NCBI RefSeq assembly: GCF_013170825.1
Contig: NZ_CP033365.1
Location: forward strand, 744,001-808,000
Reading direction: 5' to 3'
DNA from: Mesorhizobium sp. NZP2298
Lineage (GTDB): Bacteria > Pseudomonadota > Alphaproteobacteria > Rhizobiales > Rhizobiaceae
DNA length: 64,000 nt
Notes under the pieces: generated by a model
What the model saw: the letters and a program-made list of their open reading frames with translations, nothing else
Told to the model about the DNA's origin: nothing
Databases searched by the model: none
Part shown: positions 62,245 to 64,000 of the stretch, one piece after another
Layout of the letters: each line of letters starts with the position of its first letter
Position numbering within the stretch: the stretch's first letter is position 1
Program-made: the position numbers and the translations under genes

Positions 62245-64000
62245 CTACTGCTGCTGGAGCTTCAGGATCCTGTTTGGTGCCGGATCCTGCTGCTGTTCAG
62301 CCTGCGGCAGGCGCCGTGGCAGGACCTGCTGCAACAGCAGGCCCGGGTTGAGCTCCAGTGACGGCTGCCCGCGCATCGGTCGGCAGTTGGGATAGCGTCC
62401 AACCGTGCCTTCCGGACAGCGCCTCTTGAAGATCGGTTGGCACTGGCCATTGATCATCTGCGAGCCCGGTGCGCATTCCGTCTGTTGCCTGGATTTGCGG
62501 CATGCGCCGTCGATCACCTCGGTCCCCCGCGGACAGACGCACTCGCCGCGCTTGTTGTGGACCTGGCCGCGTATGTCGCACTGCTCCACCTGCGGCTGTT
62601 TGCGCCGGCAGGCATTGCCTTGCACCTCGGTACCCCGCGGGCAGACGCAATCGCCGTTGGCATCGTGCACCTGACCCCGGATGGTGCACTGGTCGGGCTT
62701 CGGCCGGACCGGACGGCAAGCGCCGTTGCGCACCTCCGTGCCTTGCGGACAGACGCAATCGCCATCGGCATTGCGGATCTGGCCGGGGATGCGGCACTGC
62801 TGAGGCTTCGGCCGGACCGGACGGCAGGCGCCGTTGCGCACCTCCGTGCCTTGCGGACAGACGCAATCGCCATTGGCATCGTGGATCTGGCCACGGATGG
62901 TGCACTGCTCGGGCTTCGGCCGGATCGGGCGGCAGGCGCCGTTGCGCACTTCGGTACCTTGCGGGCAGACGCAGTCGCCATCGGCATCGTGGACCTGGCC
63001 ACGAATGGTGCACTGCTCGGGCCTGTCGGTCCTGACGCAGGCGCCGTTTTCCAGCGCCGTGCCGCGCGGGCAGACGCAGCGCCCGTCCTCGGTGCGGATC
63101 TGGCCTTCGAGCAGCACGCAGCGCTTCGGTGGCGGCGGTGGTGTCGGCAGAATGTTGGTGCCGCCGCCGGTGCACTGGCCGTTGCGGAAGGTGGTGCCTT
63201 CCGGGCAGACGCAGCGGCCGGCGTCGTTCATGACGAAGCCCGGCGAGCACTGGTTCTTCACCTCATGCGTGATGGTGAAGGGGTGGCAGGCATAGGCCTT
63301 GCCGCGATCGCCCTGCACATTGGTCGCATCCTTGGACAGCACGTCGCCGCCCTGGACCCGCGTGTCGGGAGACAGGACACCAACGCAGTTCTGGCCATTG
63401 ACGTTGCCCTGCAGATTGGCAAGGCGCCCGTCGTCGGGAATGACCACGGTGACATGATGCGACTGGCTTTCGCCGGCACCAAGCGTCAGGTTGGCTATGC
63501 AGGACAGAGGCAGGCTTGCCGGTTCGGGCGAGCAGCCGAAGGGCGGGTCGATCGAGGTGATCGCAACGCCGTCCAGCCGGCCGAGCCCTTCCACGCCGAT
63601 CGCATCGCCGATGCGAACCGGGCCGGAGAACGGGCTCGTCCCGTCATTGGATATGGTGATGTCGAACGAGCAGGGCTGGCCGAGCCGGCATTCGCGATCG
63701 CCGGTCTTCTCGACACGGATGGTCGAGGAGCCACCGCCCTTGGCGCAGGCCTGGCCAATCGGGTAGACGACATCGTCGCCTTGCGCCGGCCCATAGGAGC
63801 CGCGCGCGCAGTTCTCGAACTCGCCATTGGCCGAGACCGTCACGTCGAAGTGGCGGCTGATCCCGGGCGTCATGACGGCACCGGGAATCTGGCACGACAG
63901 CGTGTTGGCCGGAACCGGTCCGCACGTCCATTCCGCGCCGTCTGGAGTGACGGTCTGGATCTGGACGGGCGCGCCGCCCGACACCAGCGTGGCGGCATCG
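62245..64000 (-). CDS. large Cys-rich repeat protein, N-terminus outside window
   Basis: The frame is open to the window edge (codons before 63984 read DAATLV), so at least 585 residues are seen and the start is unknown. From M at 63984: residues 1-215 contain DUF11/Ig-like beta domains ([40 protein letters not shown]). Residues 244-286 form a degenerate Cys unit ending in a proline run. Residues 287-502 are six tandem 36-residue units of the type [20 protein letters not shown], each with four or five cysteines. Residues 503-536 hold two shorter Cys units, and the tail is Gln-rich. Probably exported; the many cysteines suggest disulfide-linked surface modules. Function unknown. Confidence 0.75.
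   Translation of the reverse strand, partial: DAATLVSGGAPVQIQTVTPDGAEWTCGPVPANTLSCQIPGAVMTPGISRHFDVTVSANGEFENCARGSYGPAQGDDVVYPIGQACAKGGGSSTIRVEKTGDRECRLGQPCSFDITISNDGTSPFSGPVRIGDAIGVEGLGRLDGVAITSIDPPFGCSPEPASLPLSCIANLTLGAGESQSHHVTVVIPDDGRLANLQGNVNGQNCVGVLSPDTRVQGGDVLSKDATNVQGDRGKAYACHPFTITHEVKNQCSPGFVMNDAGRCVCPEGTTFRNGQCTGGGTNILPTPPPPPKRCVLLEGQIRTEDGRCVCPRGTALENGACVRTDRPEQCTIRGQVHDADGDCVCPQGTEVRNGACRPIRPKPEQCTIRGQIHDANGDCVCPQGTEVRNGACRPVRPKPQQCRIPGQIRNADGDCVCPQGTEVRNGACRPVRPKPDQCTIRGQVHDANGDCVCPRGTEVQGNACRRKQPQVEQCDIRGQVHNKRGECVCPRGTEVIDGACRKSRQQTECAPGSQMINGQCQPIFKRRCPEGTVGRYPNCRPMRGQPSLELNPGLLLQQVLPRRLPQAEQQQDPAPNRILKLQQQ
62479..63126 (-). repeat. six tandem 108-bp coding repeats
   Basis: Each unit encodes 36 residues, consensus [20 protein letters not shown] followed by [15 protein letters not shown]. 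Units 2-4 (residues 323-430) are nearly identical at protein level; units 1, 5 and 6 are more divergent, as if the array grew by duplication in its centre. The near-identity makes copy-number change by slippage or recombination likely. Confidence 0.85.

Noticed and set aside
62479..63126. Regular 108-bp repeats considered as a CRISPR-like or other non-coding array
   Set aside because: The repeats are in frame, encode a consistent cysteine pattern, and lack the spacer-repeat alternation of CRISPR.
1..64000. Search for tRNA, rRNA, integrase, transposase and origin signals
   Set aside because: None seen in any frame or intergenic region, so no genomic island boundary is claimed.

Overview
The window is high-GC chromosomal DNA of an alphaproteobacterium, most likely a Mesorhizobium-type rhizobium. 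I infer this from gene families (rhizobial-type MatB, AmiC/AmiR, an ALDH16-type dehydrogenase, many ABC importers), from GC-rich third codon positions, and from several palindromic intergenic repeats of the kind scattered through Rhizobiales genomes. No rRNA, tRNA, CRISPR array, phage or intact insertion sequence was seen. The strain cannot be named from this sequence.

Layout. 1-3822: 3' part of a gamma-glutamyltransferase, then an oxalyl-CoA-synthetase-like ligase directly followed by a ketopantoate-reductase-like gene. 3907-5484: a divergent TetR regulator / EamA exporter pair with a TetR-type operator between them and codon use unlike the neighbours. 5568-10160 (minus): a complete branched-chain-amino-acid-type ABC importer (substrate-binding protein, livG, livF, livH, livM). 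10543-16267: a three-gene glycan cluster (GT2, RgpF-like, and a 1174-residue WbsX-GT4-GT2 fusion). 16355-24294 (minus): a tightly overlapping operon amiC-amiR-permease-permease-binding protein-formamidase-double ATPase, preceded by a MarR/HpaR-type regulator. It looks like an amide-sensing antitermination unit that controls uptake and hydrolysis of a small amide. 25315-27991: metQ-metN-metI with a strongly folded leader.

28238-34164 (minus): hydantoinase/oxoprolinase genes hyuA-hyuB, an orphan family-3 binding protein and a GcvT-like folate enzyme. 34385-35212: ferredoxin-NADP reductase. 35655-40024: RND efflux pump (adaptor plus inner-membrane pump). 40113-43586: deoxyribose-phosphate aldolase plus an ALDH16-type double-domain aldehyde dehydrogenase. 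43776-45556: SDR and FAH-family genes resembling the last two steps of non-phosphorylative L-fucose degradation.

45635-56254: an amino-sugar divergon. On the minus strand are murQ, a sugar-binding protein, two permeases, a Gfo/Idh oxidoreductase and a MsmK/UgpC-type ATPase. On the plus strand are a BadF-type kinase, a GntR regulator, a NagB-II-like isomerase/deaminase and nagA, each joined to the next by a 4-base overlap. Helically phased repeats of AATACCA/TGGTATT lie before both first genes. Together the genes could import and phosphorylate MurNAc/GlcNAc-type sugars and funnel them to fructose 6-phosphate. 56383-60992: an SbmA/YddA-like ABC transporter, malonyl-CoA synthetase matB and a FadR-type GntR regulator. 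61347-62024: rpe. 62245-64000: the C-terminal part of a large cysteine-rich protein with six tandem 36-residue repeats.

The most system-like items are the amiC/amiR-peptide-type-transporter-formamidase operon, the murQ/nagA divergon with phased operators, the folded leader before metQ, and the three-domain glycosyltransferase cluster. Smaller oddities are an in-frame palindromic insertion in a sugar permease, a murQ C-terminus made from an intergenic repeat, and a short remnant of an FAD-dependent oxidoreductase gene.
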